Source: Mumia xiangluensis
GTDB lineage: Bacteria > Actinomycetota > Actinomycetes > Propionibacteriales > Nocardioidaceae
Direction of reading: 5' to 3'
Assembly (NCBI RefSeq): GCF_010994095.1
Contig: NZ_WJYO01000006.1
Location: forward strand, 372,001-436,000
Length of the DNA: 64,000 bases
The stretch's first letter is position 1. Every line of letters begins with the position of its first letter. The notes below the pieces were generated by a model. That model ran no database searches. It was not told the DNA's origin and saw nothing but the letters and a program-made list of their open reading frames with translations. Position numbers and translations under genes: made by a program. This document shows, piece after piece, positions 1 through 7,511 of this stretch.

Positions 1-1
1 T

Positions 2-1042
2 CGGCTCGCTCGATCAGATCGGCACGCCATCCTCGTCGACGCGGGCTACCTGCTCGCCTCCTCGGCACAGGTTCTCGTCGGCACCTCGCTGCGCCGGGCC
101 ATCGCCGTGAGCTGGGAGCGACTCGTCACCGGCATCAAGACCTCCGTCGCCGAGACCACGGACACCGATCTCCTGCGGGTGTTCTGGTACGACGCGGCCA
201 ACGCCCAGGCGACACGTCAGCTCTCCGAGGAGCACAACCTCGTCTCGCTGCTGCCGGACGTCAAGCTGCGGCTCGGACGGGTCAACAACGAGGGCGCCCA
301 GAAGGGTGTCGACACCCGGATCGCCCTCGACATGGTCAATCTCGCGCTCCAGGGCGCGGTGTCCGAGATCTATCTCGTCTCGGGCGACGACGACCTGACC
401 GAGGCCGTCGACATGGCTCAGGACTACGGCGTTCGCGTCACGCTCTTCAACGTTCCCAACGACACCTCGCGGCTCGGGGTCCATGCGACCGCGATGAACC
501 TGGCGCGGGTCGTCGACGAGCGCCTGCGGATCCCGATCGACCTGCTGCGCACGGTCATCACTCCGTCGCCACGGCCGCTCGAGAAGCCTCTCGCGCCGGT
601 CGCGGAGGCCGGTGGCGCGGCCACTGCGGCGGCTGCAGGCGCCGAGCCCGAGGCTCCCGCGCTCCGGATCCCGACGCCCTCCGACGTCGCGAGGCTGCAC
701 CCCGCGCCGGTCCCCGCTCCCGAGCCGGTCGAACCCACCGTCGCCCTCGCCTGGAGCAGCATCACCGGCCAGGGTGGACGCCGCGGTGGAGACCCGGACG
801 CCGACCTGCGGGAGGCGATCCCCGAGGTCGTCAAGGCCGTGGTGCGCAACTGGCTCGACTCCGCCACCCAGGCCGACGTGCGGGCACTCGTCTCGACGCG
901 CCCCACCATCCCCGGCGACGTGGACTCGACGCTGCTCACCGACCTCGTGGCGCGCAGCGACGACCGCTATCGGATCCTTCAGACCGAGACCCGTTGGCAG
1001 CTCCGCGAGGCCTTCTGGTCGGAGATCGACCAGCACGTCTGA
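2..1042 (+). CDS. NYN (LabA-like) PIN-fold nuclease, 5' partial
   Basis: The frame is already open at the window edge, so the N-terminus is missing; 346 residues are visible. Near the start the protein reads AILVDAGYLLA (acidic residue about position 13), then FWYDA (about 62), RVNNEGAQKGVDTRIALDM and YLVSGDDDLTEAV. This spacing of acidic residues is that of the NYN/LabA branch of the PIN-fold ribonucleases, which bind a metal ion and act on RNA. An Ala/Pro-rich linker follows, then a C-terminal domain of about 85 residues that I do not recognise. The GTG at 107 opens a shorter frame but would remove the first catalytic Asp, so it is not the real start. The RNA target is unknown. Confidence 0.85.
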   Translation, partial: RLARSDRHAILVDAGYLLASSAQVLVGTSLRRAIAVSWERLVTGIKTSVAETTDTDLLRVFWYDAANAQATRQLSEEHNLVSLLPDVKLRLGRVNNEGAQKGVDTRIALDMVNLALQGAVSEIYLVSGDDDLTEAVDMAQDYGVRVTLFNVPNDTSRLGVHATAMNLARVVDERLRIPIDLLRTVITPSPRPLEKPLAPVAEAGGAATAAAAGAEPEAPALRIPTPSDVARLHPAPVPAPEPVEPTVALAWSSITGQGGRRGGDPDADLREAIPEVVKAVVRNWLDSATQADVRALVSTRPTIPGDVDSTLLTDLVARSDDRYRILQTETRWQLREAFWSEIDQHV

Positions 1043-1065
1043 CGAGAGCGACGGACCCCGGCCCG

Positions 1066-1686
1066 TCACGGGTGCAGGTAGCGCTCCAGCATCGTCGTGA
1101 GCTCCTCGTCGAGGGCGTCCAGGTCGTCCTCCTCGACGAACACCGGGGCCGTGAGCACGAACGCCCACGCGTCGAGGAGCACCGCCGCCGTCAGGACTGC
1201 TGTGTCGCCCGCACGGATCGACCCGTCGTTCTGCCCGTCTCGGATGAGGCCTTCCAGGATGCGCGCCTGCTCGCGGGTGCTCGACCCGCGGCGGTGCAGG
1301 ATGTACGGCGTCAGGAACTGCGGGTCGAGCTCGATGACGCGCCGCAGGAGCGGCAGCCTGCGGATCTCACGGACCAGGCCGACCGTCGTGGCCACGAGAA
1401 TCGTCCGGGCGTCGCCGCCGGAGATCCCGCGGACGACCCCCTCCAGCGCACGGTGGAAGTCGCGGGTGAAGAGGTCGGCGACGACGCCGTTGACGTTCGG
1501 CCAGGTCCGGTAGAGCGTCGCCCGAGACACGTCCGCACGCCGCGCCAGGTCGGCCATCGTGAGGCCGCGGAGGCCGACCTCGATCACCAGGTCGTGCGCG
1601 GCGTCGAGGACCTGGTCGCGTGGTATCGCGTTGTGCGCGCGCAGCGGCTGGGAGGGGCGGTCGAATCCCTGGCCGTGCGAGAGCAT
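1066..1686 (-). CDS. TetR/AcrR family transcriptional regulator
   Basis: About 206 residues, the usual TetR length. The N-terminal helix-turn-helix is visible as LTMADLARRADVSRATLYRTW, preceded by the helix IPRDQVLDAAHDLVIEVG. The helical C-terminal ligand-binding domain is not informative. I chose the ATG at 1686; a TTG two codons upstream is possible. The gene converges on the NYN gene with a 23-base gap and is divergent from the secreted protein that starts 106 bp away, so it could control that gene or itself. No clear palindromic operator was found in the short divergent region. The ligand cannot be predicted. Confidence 0.88.
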   Translation of the reverse strand: MLSHGQGFDRPSQPLRAHNAIPRDQVLDAAHDLVIEVGLRGLTMADLARRADVSRATLYRTWPNVNGVVADLFTRDFHRALEGVVRGISGGDARTILVATTVGLVREIRRLPLLRRVIELDPQFLTPYILHRRGSSTREQARILEGLIRDGQNDGSIRAGDTAVLTAAVLLDAWAFVLTAPVFVEEDDLDALDEELTTMLERYLHP

Positions 1687-1791
1687 GCGCAAACTCTATC
1701 GGCGCGAGGACCACCCCCACGGATCGCGGGACTCCGACTTTCCCGCACGGGGTTTCCTGCGGCTGAGCGGCCGTCGTCTACGCTCGACCGG

Positions 1792-2517
1792 GTGAACGTG
1801 CGCGTCCTGCTCCGAGTCCTCGTCACCGGCGTGACGGCGGCCGTGGTCGTGGCCGGTCTGCCGCCGGGCACTGCTACCGCGGCGACGTCGGGGAAGGTCG
1901 TGAGCCGGAGCGCGACGCTCTACGAAGACTGCTTCAGCCACCCGTTCTCGTACGCGCTCTCCGACGTCGGCGAGGGGTGGAGTCTGACGGTGACCCTGGT
2001 CGCCGCGAGCGGCCGCGTCGTCGACCGTGCGGTCGTCCCAGCGAGCGAGGGCACCTCCGGCCGGGGTGCGTTCCGCCTCTGCGCCAGCTCCGTGCGACCG
2101 GGCACGTTCGCCGTACGCTCGCACGTCACCTGGCCCGCCGAGGCCGGTCGGAGCGCCCTCGCGCTCGCGACCAGCCGGCTGACCTTGCGCCGGCCCACGA
2201 GCAAGACCACGATCACTCGACAACCGCGGCGACCCCGCGTCGGGAGCAGGCTCCGGATCCGGACGACGGTGACCGTCGCCCGCCCCTACGGCCGGTTCCC
2301 GCGAGCGGGAGTACGGGTCGTGGCGCAGGTCCGCCGCAACGGCGCGTGGCGCCGGCTCGCTCCTGCGCGCTACACCAACGCCAAGGGCGTCGCGACCTTC
2401 AAGGTCCGCTGGCGGGCGAAGTCGCCCCGGAAGATCCGGGTCACCACCGTCCGGACGCGCTACTACGAGCGCTCGACGTCACGCGTCGTGAAGGTGCGGA
2501 GCCGCGGGAAGGACTGA
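1792..2517 (+). CDS. Secreted protein of unknown function
   Basis: 241 residues from a GTG start that puts a Sec signal peptide at the N-terminus: an Arg-containing n-region, the hydrophobic stretch VLVTGVTAAVVVAGL, then an Ala-rich cleavage region around TATAATS. The mature part is beta-rich and basic. Its C-terminal 90 residues (TVTVARPYGRFPRAGVRVVAQV, ending in many Arg and Lys) resemble an Ig-like surface domain of the type found in cell-wall proteins. The frame stays open far upstream, but that stretch is antisense to the TetR gene and is not coding. I recognise no enzymatic motif. Divergent from the TetR regulator. Confidence 0.6.
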   Translation: MNVRVLLRVLVTGVTAAVVVAGLPPGTATAATSGKVVSRSATLYEDCFSHPFSYALSDVGEGWSLTVTLVAASGRVVDRAVVPASEGTSGRGAFRLCASSVRPGTFAVRSHVTWPAEAGRSALALATSRLTLRRPTSKTTITRQPRRPRVGSRLRIRTTVTVARPYGRFPRAGVRVVAQVRRNGAWRRLAPARYTNAKGVATFKVRWRAKSPRKIRVTTVRTRYYERSTSRVVKVRSRGKD

Positions 2518-2667
2518 CGCCGGGTCGGCCTGCACCGGGCCGGTCTGCGCCGGAGCGGGTGCTGCCGGGAGCGATGGTCCCGCGTCGGCGCCGGGCACGG
2601 TGCACACGCCGTCGACGCACGTCGGTGCGTCCTCGCCGACCATGACGAAGGTTCCGGGCCCGGTCAC
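2479..2667 (-). CDS. Small protein with a CVDGVC motif, downstream of frnE
   Basis: A 62-codon frame beginning with a GTG that overlaps the stop codon of the FrnE-like gene in a GTGA arrangement, as seen in translationally coupled pairs. The N-terminal part reads GTFVMVGEDAPTCVDGVCTVPG and holds both Cys residues. The remainder is Ala/Pro-rich and low complexity, and its end overlaps antisense to the last codons of the secreted-protein gene. Two Cys with four residues between them next to a CPWC oxidoreductase could be a redox substrate or metal ligand, but this is inference. The coupling and the ordered N-terminus are the only evidence for expression. Confidence 0.4.
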   Translation of the reverse strand: MTGPGTFVMVGEDAPTCVDGVCTVPGADAGPSLPAAPAPAQTGPVQADPASVLPAAPHLHDA

Positions 2668-3332
2668 CGGGCCACCGCCTCGGCGGAGACCGTCGCGAGC
2701 ACCTGCGCGAACGCCTGGGGCTCCTGCGCACCGGACACCCCGTAGCGGCCCTCGATGACGAAGAACGGGACCCCGTTGATCCCGTACGCCTGGGCCTGAG
2801 CGATGTCGGCCTGCACCTCGTCGGCGTACGTGCTGTCCGCGAGGACCTGGAGCACCTTCTCGCGGTCGAGCCCGGCCTCGGCCGCGAGGTCGGCGAGATC
2901 CGCGTCGTGCCCGACGTGGCGGCCCTCCTCGAAGTACGCCTTGAACAGACGCTCGACGACGTCGAGCTGGATGCCCTCCGCCTTGGCCAGGTGCAGGACC
3001 TGGTGTGCCTTGAGGGTCTTGGTGTGCCTGAGCGCCTCGAAGTCGTACGAGAGACCCACGCTCGAGGCGATCGCCGTGACCTGCTCGAGCATCTGGTGGA
3101 CCCGCGCCTCGTCGATGCCCTTGTGGCCGGCGAGGAACTCCACCTCGGAGCCCTCGAAGTCGACAGGAGTGTCGGGGGCGAGCTCGAAGGAGTGGTACTC
3201 GACCTCGATCTCGCGGTCGCCGCCGGACGCGCGGTACTCGTCGACACCGGCCTCGAACCGCCGCTTGCCGATGTAGCACCAGGGGCAGGCGATGTCGGAC
3301 CACACGTCGACCTTCAGGGGATCAGTCGTCAT
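2664..3332 (-). CDS. DsbA family oxidoreductase, FrnE-like
   Basis: 222 residues. The active site CPWC lies at residues 16-19 in DIACPWCYIGKRRFE, the hallmark of FrnE-type cytoplasmic DsbA-like thiol oxidoreductases (2-hydroxychromene-2-carboxylate isomerase/DsbA fold). The cis-Pro loop appears as GINGVPFFVIEGRYGVSGAQ. I chose the ATG at 3332 because it starts just before the first beta strand (LKVDVWSD); an in-frame start 8 codons upstream would only add a weak extension. There is no signal peptide, so it is cytosolic and probably acts in disulfide exchange or oxidative-stress protection. A small Cys-containing frame follows with a start-stop overlap. Confidence 0.9.
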   Translation of the reverse strand: MTTDPLKVDVWSDIACPWCYIGKRRFEAGVDEYRASGGDREIEVEYHSFELAPDTPVDFEGSEVEFLAGHKGIDEARVHQMLEQVTAIASSVGLSYDFEALRHTKTLKAHQVLHLAKAEGIQLDVVERLFKAYFEEGRHVGHDADLADLAAEAGLDREKVLQVLADSTYADEVQADIAQAQAYGINGVPFFVIEGRYGVSGAQEPQAFAQVLATVSAEAVAR

Positions 3333-3371
3333 ACCCGTACGAACGCGTGCGGGCATGGCGTCATTCCCCGG

Positions 3372-5153
3372 TCACACGCCGGGCGGGCGCTCGGACTCCT
3401 CCTCGGGCTCGACCACGTGGCGCTCGACCGGCTCCGTCGCGATCGTGAATCCCTCGCCGTGCTCCTCGATCCCCACGTCGACCGCCTCTTGCACCAGCTC
3501 GACCGCGATACCGCGGCGTACGGTCAACGCGTCGGTGCGCAGGTCGACCCACAGCACGTACGTGATGCCGACCATGATGACGGCGAACGGCAGCGACGTG
3601 ACGACCGTGATGCTCTGCAGGCCGTCGAGAGCCTCGTCGCCGCCGAGCACCAGCATGATGGCAGCGACGGCGCCCGTCGCCGCGCCCCAGAACACGACGA
3701 CCCCCTTGCTCGGCTCGACCGCACCGTGCTGCGAGAGACTCCCCATCACGATCGACGCCGCATCGGCGCCAGAGACGAAGAAGATCGCGACCAGGATCAT
3801 CACGAGGACCGAGGTGACGGTGGCCATCGGATACTGCTCGAGCAGCTGGAAGAGTGCGAAGTCGCTCTCGACCGCACCGTCGGCGTTGGTGAGCGCGCCG
3901 GTGAGGTCCTGCTCGTGGATCGCCGCTCCTCCGAAGATCGAGAACCAGACGAGGCTCACCAGGGTCGGCACGAGAAGGACGCCGGTCACGAACTGACGGA
4001 TCGTCCGGCCCCGGCTGATCCGAGCGATGAACATCCCCACGAAGGGCGTCCACGAGATCCACCACGCCCAGTAGAAGATCGTCCAGCCGGCGAGCCACTC
4101 CTGCATCTCCGGTCCGCCGGCGGTGTCGGTGCGCGACGCCATCTCGGGCATGTCGCCCAGGTAGGCCCCGATCGTCTCCGGGACGAGGTTGAGGATCAGG
4201 AGGGTCGGGCCGACGACGAACACGAACGCGGCGAGCGCGACGGCGAGCACCATGTTGGTGTTCGCGAGCCACTGGATGCCCCGCGCGATGCCCGAGACGG
4301 CCGAGACGATGAACGCGATCGTGAGGACGACGATGATCGCCACGAGCGCCGGCTCACCGACGGGTCCCGTCCAGTCGAGGAACTCGAGGCCGGCTCCGAT
4401 CTGAAGGGCGCCGAGCCCGAGCGAGACGGCCGACCCGAACAGTGTCGCGAAGATGGCGAGGATGTCGATGACCTTGCCCGCTGGCCCTTCGGTACGGGGC
4501 CCCAGCAAGGGACGGAAGACGGAGGAGACGAGCTGCGAGCGACCGCGCCGGAAGGTGCTGTACGCGATGGCGAGCCCGAGCACGGCGTAGATCGCCCACG
4601 GGTGGAGGCCCCAGTGGAACATCGTCGTCGCCATGGCCGTACGCATCGCCTCCGCCGTCTCCGGCTCGGCTGTGCCGGGCGGCGGCGACACGTAGTGGGA
4701 CAGCGGTTCGGCGACGCCGAAGAACATGAGGCCGATGCCCATCCCGGCGCTGAACATCATCGCGATCCAGGAGACCGTCTTGAACTCCGGCGTGACGTCG
4801 TCCGCGCCGAGCGGGATGTTGCCGTACTTGGAGGCCGCCAACCAGATCACGTAGATGACGAAGTAGCTCGCGACGAGCACGTAGAACCAGCCGGCGTTGG
4901 TGATCACCCACGACTGAGACTCACCCGCCGCCTTGCTCAGCGACTCCGTCCCGACGGCGCCCCAGACGACGAACGCGATGGAGATCGCGGCGGTGACCCC
5001 GAAGACGACCTTGTCGAGCGGTCGCTCCTGCTCCACTCCCAGCGGCCTGGTCAGTCGCCCACGGAGGGCGTCGTCGGACCAGGACGTCAACCGCTGCCGC
5101 GGCGCCCGGCGTCGAGGCCGTGATTCGTGTCGCTCCGGTTTCTTGATGGTCAT
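3372..5153 (-). CDS. BCCT family betaine/choline/carnitine transporter
   Basis: 593 residues with about 12 hydrophobic segments. The family signature [14 protein letters not shown] is at residues 137-150, where the GxGxG pattern is typical of sodium-coupled glycine betaine carriers such as BetP. The aromatic substrate box [15 protein letters not shown] is at 357-371. The N-terminal 45 residues are basic and the C-terminal tail acidic. The ATG at 5153 is preceded by a G-rich ribosome binding site; the frame runs on upstream into the csp gene but that part is not coding. A role in osmoprotectant uptake is likely, and a link to the betaine catabolic genes at 41-62 kb is inference. Confidence 0.92.
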   Translation of the reverse strand: MTIKKPERHESRPRRRAPRQRLTSWSDDALRGRLTRPLGVEQERPLDKVVFGVTAAISIAFVVWGAVGTESLSKAAGESQSWVITNAGWFYVLVASYFVIYVIWLAASKYGNIPLGADDVTPEFKTVSWIAMMFSAGMGIGLMFFGVAEPLSHYVSPPPGTAEPETAEAMRTAMATTMFHWGLHPWAIYAVLGLAIAYSTFRRGRSQLVSSVFRPLLGPRTEGPAGKVIDILAIFATLFGSAVSLGLGALQIGAGLEFLDWTGPVGEPALVAIIVVLTIAFIVSAVSGIARGIQWLANTNMVLAVALAAFVFVVGPTLLILNLVPETIGAYLGDMPEMASRTDTAGGPEMQEWLAGWTIFYWAWWISWTPFVGMFIARISRGRTIRQFVTGVLLVPTLVSLVWFSIFGGAAIHEQDLTGALTNADGAVESDFALFQLLEQYPMATVTSVLVMILVAIFFVSGADAASIVMGSLSQHGAVEPSKGVVVFWGAATGAVAAIMLVLGGDEALDGLQSITVVTSLPFAVIMVGITYVLWVDLRTDALTVRRGIAVELVQEAVDVGIEEHGEGFTIATEPVERHVVEPEEESERPPGV

Positions 5154-5292
5154 GGGTCCCCCCTTCGCACACCGATCATCCCCCGACGAGAGGGCGACGC
5201 CACCCGAAAACGCGTGTCGCTGACCCGCGGAAGCAACCGCGGACCTGCTAGTGTTCAGGAAGTAGTTGTTCGGTTCAGCGCAGGTGAACGTC

Positions 5293-5319
5293 CGCGCCAA
5301 CGGTTCGACCGTTGGCGCG
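5293..5319 (+). promoter_or_regulatory. Perfect hairpin in the cold-shock gene leader
   Basis: cgcgccaacgg at 5293-5303 pairs perfectly with ccgttggcgcg at 5309-5319 around a 5-base loop (ttcga), and T-rich sequence (tttgtctt) follows at once. It lies 108 bases before the cold-shock start codon. It could be a leader attenuator, a temperature-responsive element, or the terminator of a short upstream transcript. Only the structure is directly visible. Confidence 0.55.
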
Positions 5320-5426
5320 TTTGTCTTACCTGGGCGGGGCACACCATCGCGATCCCTCGCGGCGGTGGAGCAATGTGCACGGGGGTCGGCAACGGCCGGC
5401 TCCACAGTTCGACGAAAGAGCAAGAA

Positions 5427-5630
5427 ATGTCGCAAGGCACCGTGAAGTGGTTCAACGACGAGAAGGGCTTCGGCTTCATCGCGCAGGATGGTGGCGGTGA
5501 CGACGTGTTCGTCCACTACACCGCGATCTCCGGGAACGGCTTCCGTACCCTGGCCGAGAACCAGCGCGTCGAGTTCGACGTCACCCAGGGCCAGAAGGGC
5601 CCGCAGGCGGAGAACGTTCGCGCCATCTGA
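5427..5630 (+). CDS. Cold-shock protein (CspA family)
   Basis: 67 residues forming one cold-shock domain. RNP1 is visible as KGFGFI and RNP2 as VFVHY, after the canonical start [18 protein letters not shown]. It binds single-stranded RNA/DNA and melts RNA structure. The ATG at 5427 has a purine-rich upstream stretch (cgaaagagcaaga). The region to the divergent BCCT start is 273 bases, long enough for the extended leader typical of regulated csp genes, and carries a perfect hairpin. A strong hairpin terminator follows the stop, so the gene is monocistronic. Confidence 0.97.
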   Translation: MSQGTVKWFNDEKGFGFIAQDGGGDDVFVHYTAISGNGFRTLAENQRVEFDVTQGQKGPQAENVRAI

Positions 5631-5658
5631 GTAGTCGTCTCCACCCGAGACTTCTGAC

Positions 5659-5694
5659 GAGGACCCCGACACCGGCAACGGTGTCGGGGTCCTC
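5659..5694 (+). terminator. Intrinsic terminator of the cold-shock gene
   Basis: A perfect 16-bp stem, gaggaccccgacaccg (5659-5674) with cggtgtcggggtcctc (5679-5694), closed by a gcaa tetraloop and followed by gttcgttc. It starts 28 bases after the csp stop codon. Confidence 0.85.
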
Positions 5695-5872
5695 GTTCGT
5701 TCACCAGCTCGTTCGCGGCAGACGCGAGGCGTTCGCGGCAGACGCGACGGCGTACGCCGTGTGAGCGCGTACGCGGTGGCGGCGTTCGCCGTGAGGATCG
5801 GCCGCGACCGTCGAGGACCGTCCGGCACGCTGATCGGTGCGCGGTTCGTCGACGTGCGGCGGAGATCGGTCC

Positions 5873-5925
5873 GTCCACGTCTTGCGTACTCCGTACCCCC
5901 GCAGCGGAGAACGCAAGACGTGGAC
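5873..5925. repeat. Long inverted repeat, 15-bp perfect arms
   Basis: gtccacgtcttgcgt (5873-5887) is exactly complementary to acgcaagacgtggac (5911-5925). The 23-base spacer adds a further ctccg/cggag stem after one mismatch. No T-run follows on either strand, so it is not a standard terminator. It may be an RNA structure or a protein-binding cruciform. Confidence 0.6.
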
Positions 5926-6060
5926 GAGAAGCCCGGAATGCTCCGGACCGAGTGCCACCGGAGACGATGTCTCGCGGCGACGTTCCCCCATCACACCGCC
6001 CACCCCCACGCGCTCGCAAGGGTTGCAGCGGGGTTGCAGGCGCACTTTCGCCTTTAAACT

Positions 6061-6074
6061 GTTGGAATTTCAAC
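6061..6074. promoter_or_regulatory. Candidate operator upstream of the GAF regulator
   Basis: gttggaatttcaac is a near-perfect 14-base palindrome (one G-T pair in the arms) in the A/T-richest part of the intergenic region, about 100 bases before the chosen start of the GAF-domain regulator. Autoregulation is an inference. Confidence 0.35.
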
Positions 6075-6171
6075 GACACAAAAAGTGGACCGCCTACTGT
6101 TGCGCCACCCATCGAACCTCTACGGTAAGGGCCTACAACGGACATTCCGCCGAAGGCTACGGGGGTACGGT

Positions 6172-7491
6172 ATGGCGGTGCCACGGGCGTCGGCGACTTT
6201 TGACGCGCCGACGGACTTGCGTGCGCAGTACCGCATCCGATCCGACGTCCTCGCGGGGCGTTCGCCCGAGCAGCAGCCCCGCCCGATCGTGCGCGCGTCG
6301 TGGGACCGTTCCCGCACGCTCGGGCTCACTCCGGACGGCGTCCCGCCGACGCCGCCGGTGACCGCGTCCGAGGTCGAGGCCCAGCGGTCCGCCAGCGCGC
6401 TGCGGCCGATGATCGACCAGCTCGCCGCGGTCCTGCACGGAGCCGTCGACTCGGCGGGCATGCTGCTCGCCGTCACGTCGGCCGACGCCCGGATCCTGTG
6501 GCGCGCCGGTCCGGCCCCCATGCGCAAGTACGCCGACGAGCTCGGCATGGTGCCCGGAGCGACGTGGGCCGAGGGCAACGTCGGGACGAACGGCATCGGT
6601 ACGGCGCTGGTGGAGGGCAAGCCGGTCGGCATCCACCAGGCCGAGCACTACGCCGAGGGGCATCTGCCGTGGTCGTGCGCGGCAGCGCCGATTCGCGACC
6701 CCCTGACCGGGGAGCAGGTCGGAGCGGTCGATCTCAGCTACCGCAGCGCGGCCGTCAATCCGCTCGCGCTCCCCCACGTGGTGATGGCAGCCCAGCTCGC
6801 CGAGGCTCAGCTCCGCCAGCGCTACCACGAGAGCGCCGAGCGCCTCCGCACCCACGCGGCCCCCATGCTGGCCCGCCTGGGCGGGCCGGCGATCGCCGTC
6901 ACCCGCGACGGGATCTGCGCCGCCTCCGTCGGCACCGAGCCGCCTGCCCGGCTCACCCTGCCCTCGGACATCAAGCCCGGCAGCGTGTGGCTCCCAGGGA
7001 TCGGCACCGTCATCGCCGAGCCCGTGCCGGACGGTTGGCTGCTGCGGCTCCCTGACGACGAGTCCGACGACGAGCCGACGACCGTGGTCCGCCTCGACCT
7101 CACGGCGTCTCCTGCCATCGTGCAAATCACCGGCCAGAGCGGGTCGTGGTCGCACACGCTCTCGCCCCGGCACTCGGAGATCATGCTCTCGCTCGCGCTG
7201 CACGCGGGAGGCCGATCAGCCTCCGAGCTGGCCGACGACCTGTTCGCCGATCCTGCTCGCACCGTTACCGTCCGAGCCGAGATGTCGCGCCTGCGCCGGA
7301 CGCTCGGCGGACTGCTGGACGCGATGCCGTACCGGATCAGCGAGCACGTCCGAGCCGATGCTGCGCTGCCCGACGACCCGCAGATGCTGCTGCCTGGCTC
7401 GTCGGCGCCGATCGTCGTCCGCACCCGCGCCGACCTCGCCGATGCGGCGACCGACGCCGACTCGCCCGCCGGTCGCCACCGCGCGTACTGA
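6172..7491 (+). CDS. GAF domain / winged-helix transcriptional regulator
   Basis: 439 residues from the ATG at 6172; an in-frame start 29 codons earlier is possible. The first part (IVRASWDRSRTLGL) and the GAF domain with GATWAEGNVGTNGIGTAL and HLPWSCAAAPIRDPLTGEQVGAV match the sensor half of AcoR-type activators. The sigma-54 AAA+ domain is absent. The C-terminus (SHTLSPRHSEIMLSLALHAGG, then TVRAEMSRLRRTLGGLL) is an OmpR-like winged helix. This layout is common in actinomycete regulators next to aldehyde or alcohol dehydrogenase genes, although no such gene is adjacent here. It converges with the PLP decarboxylase operon. The signal is unknown. Confidence 0.85.
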   Translation: MAVPRASATFDAPTDLRAQYRIRSDVLAGRSPEQQPRPIVRASWDRSRTLGLTPDGVPPTPPVTASEVEAQRSASALRPMIDQLAAVLHGAVDSAGMLLAVTSADARILWRAGPAPMRKYADELGMVPGATWAEGNVGTNGIGTALVEGKPVGIHQAEHYAEGHLPWSCAAAPIRDPLTGEQVGAVDLSYRSAAVNPLALPHVVMAAQLAEAQLRQRYHESAERLRTHAAPMLARLGGPAIAVTRDGICAASVGTEPPARLTLPSDIKPGSVWLPGIGTVIAEPVPDGWLLRLPDDESDDEPTTVVRLDLTASPAIVQITGQSGSWSHTLSPRHSEIMLSLALHAGGRSASELADDLFADPARTVTVRAEMSRLRRTLGGLLDAMPYRISEHVRADAALPDDPQMLLPGSSAPIVVRTRADLADAATDADSPAGRHRAY

Positions 7492-7511
7492 CGCCGGAGG
7501 CTGCTGGCCGC

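Larger units (their letters stand above)
5695..6171. other. Structured non-coding region before the GAF regulator
   Basis: 477 bases without a convincing gene. It contains a direct repeat with a 20-base period (gttcgcggcagacgcga at 5711 and 5731), two copies of the palindrome GCGTACGC at 5750 and 5767, a large inverted repeat at 5873-5925, a doubled ggttgcag at about 6019-6036 and a near-palindrome at 6061-6074. The last 110 bases are clearly A/T-richer than their surroundings (cctttaaactgttggaatttcaa), as expected for a promoter of the following gene. Confidence 0.6.

Noticed and set aside
994-1791. N-terminal extension of the secreted protein frame
   Set aside because: This part is antisense to the TetR gene and lacks a signal peptide; the GTG at 1792 starts a proper one.
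2907-5123. Open frame of 738 codons on the plus strand opposite the BCCT gene
   Set aside because: Composition is His/Asp/Arg-rich without motifs, and the minus strand holds an unmistakable transporter.
5301-5312. ggttcgacc considered as a tRNA T-loop
   Set aside because: It is the loop and stem part of the cold-shock leader hairpin; no cloverleaf fits around it.
5154-5828. N-terminal extension of the BCCT frame
   Set aside because: It runs across the cold-shock gene and its terminator on the other strand; the ATG at 5153 has a ribosome binding site.
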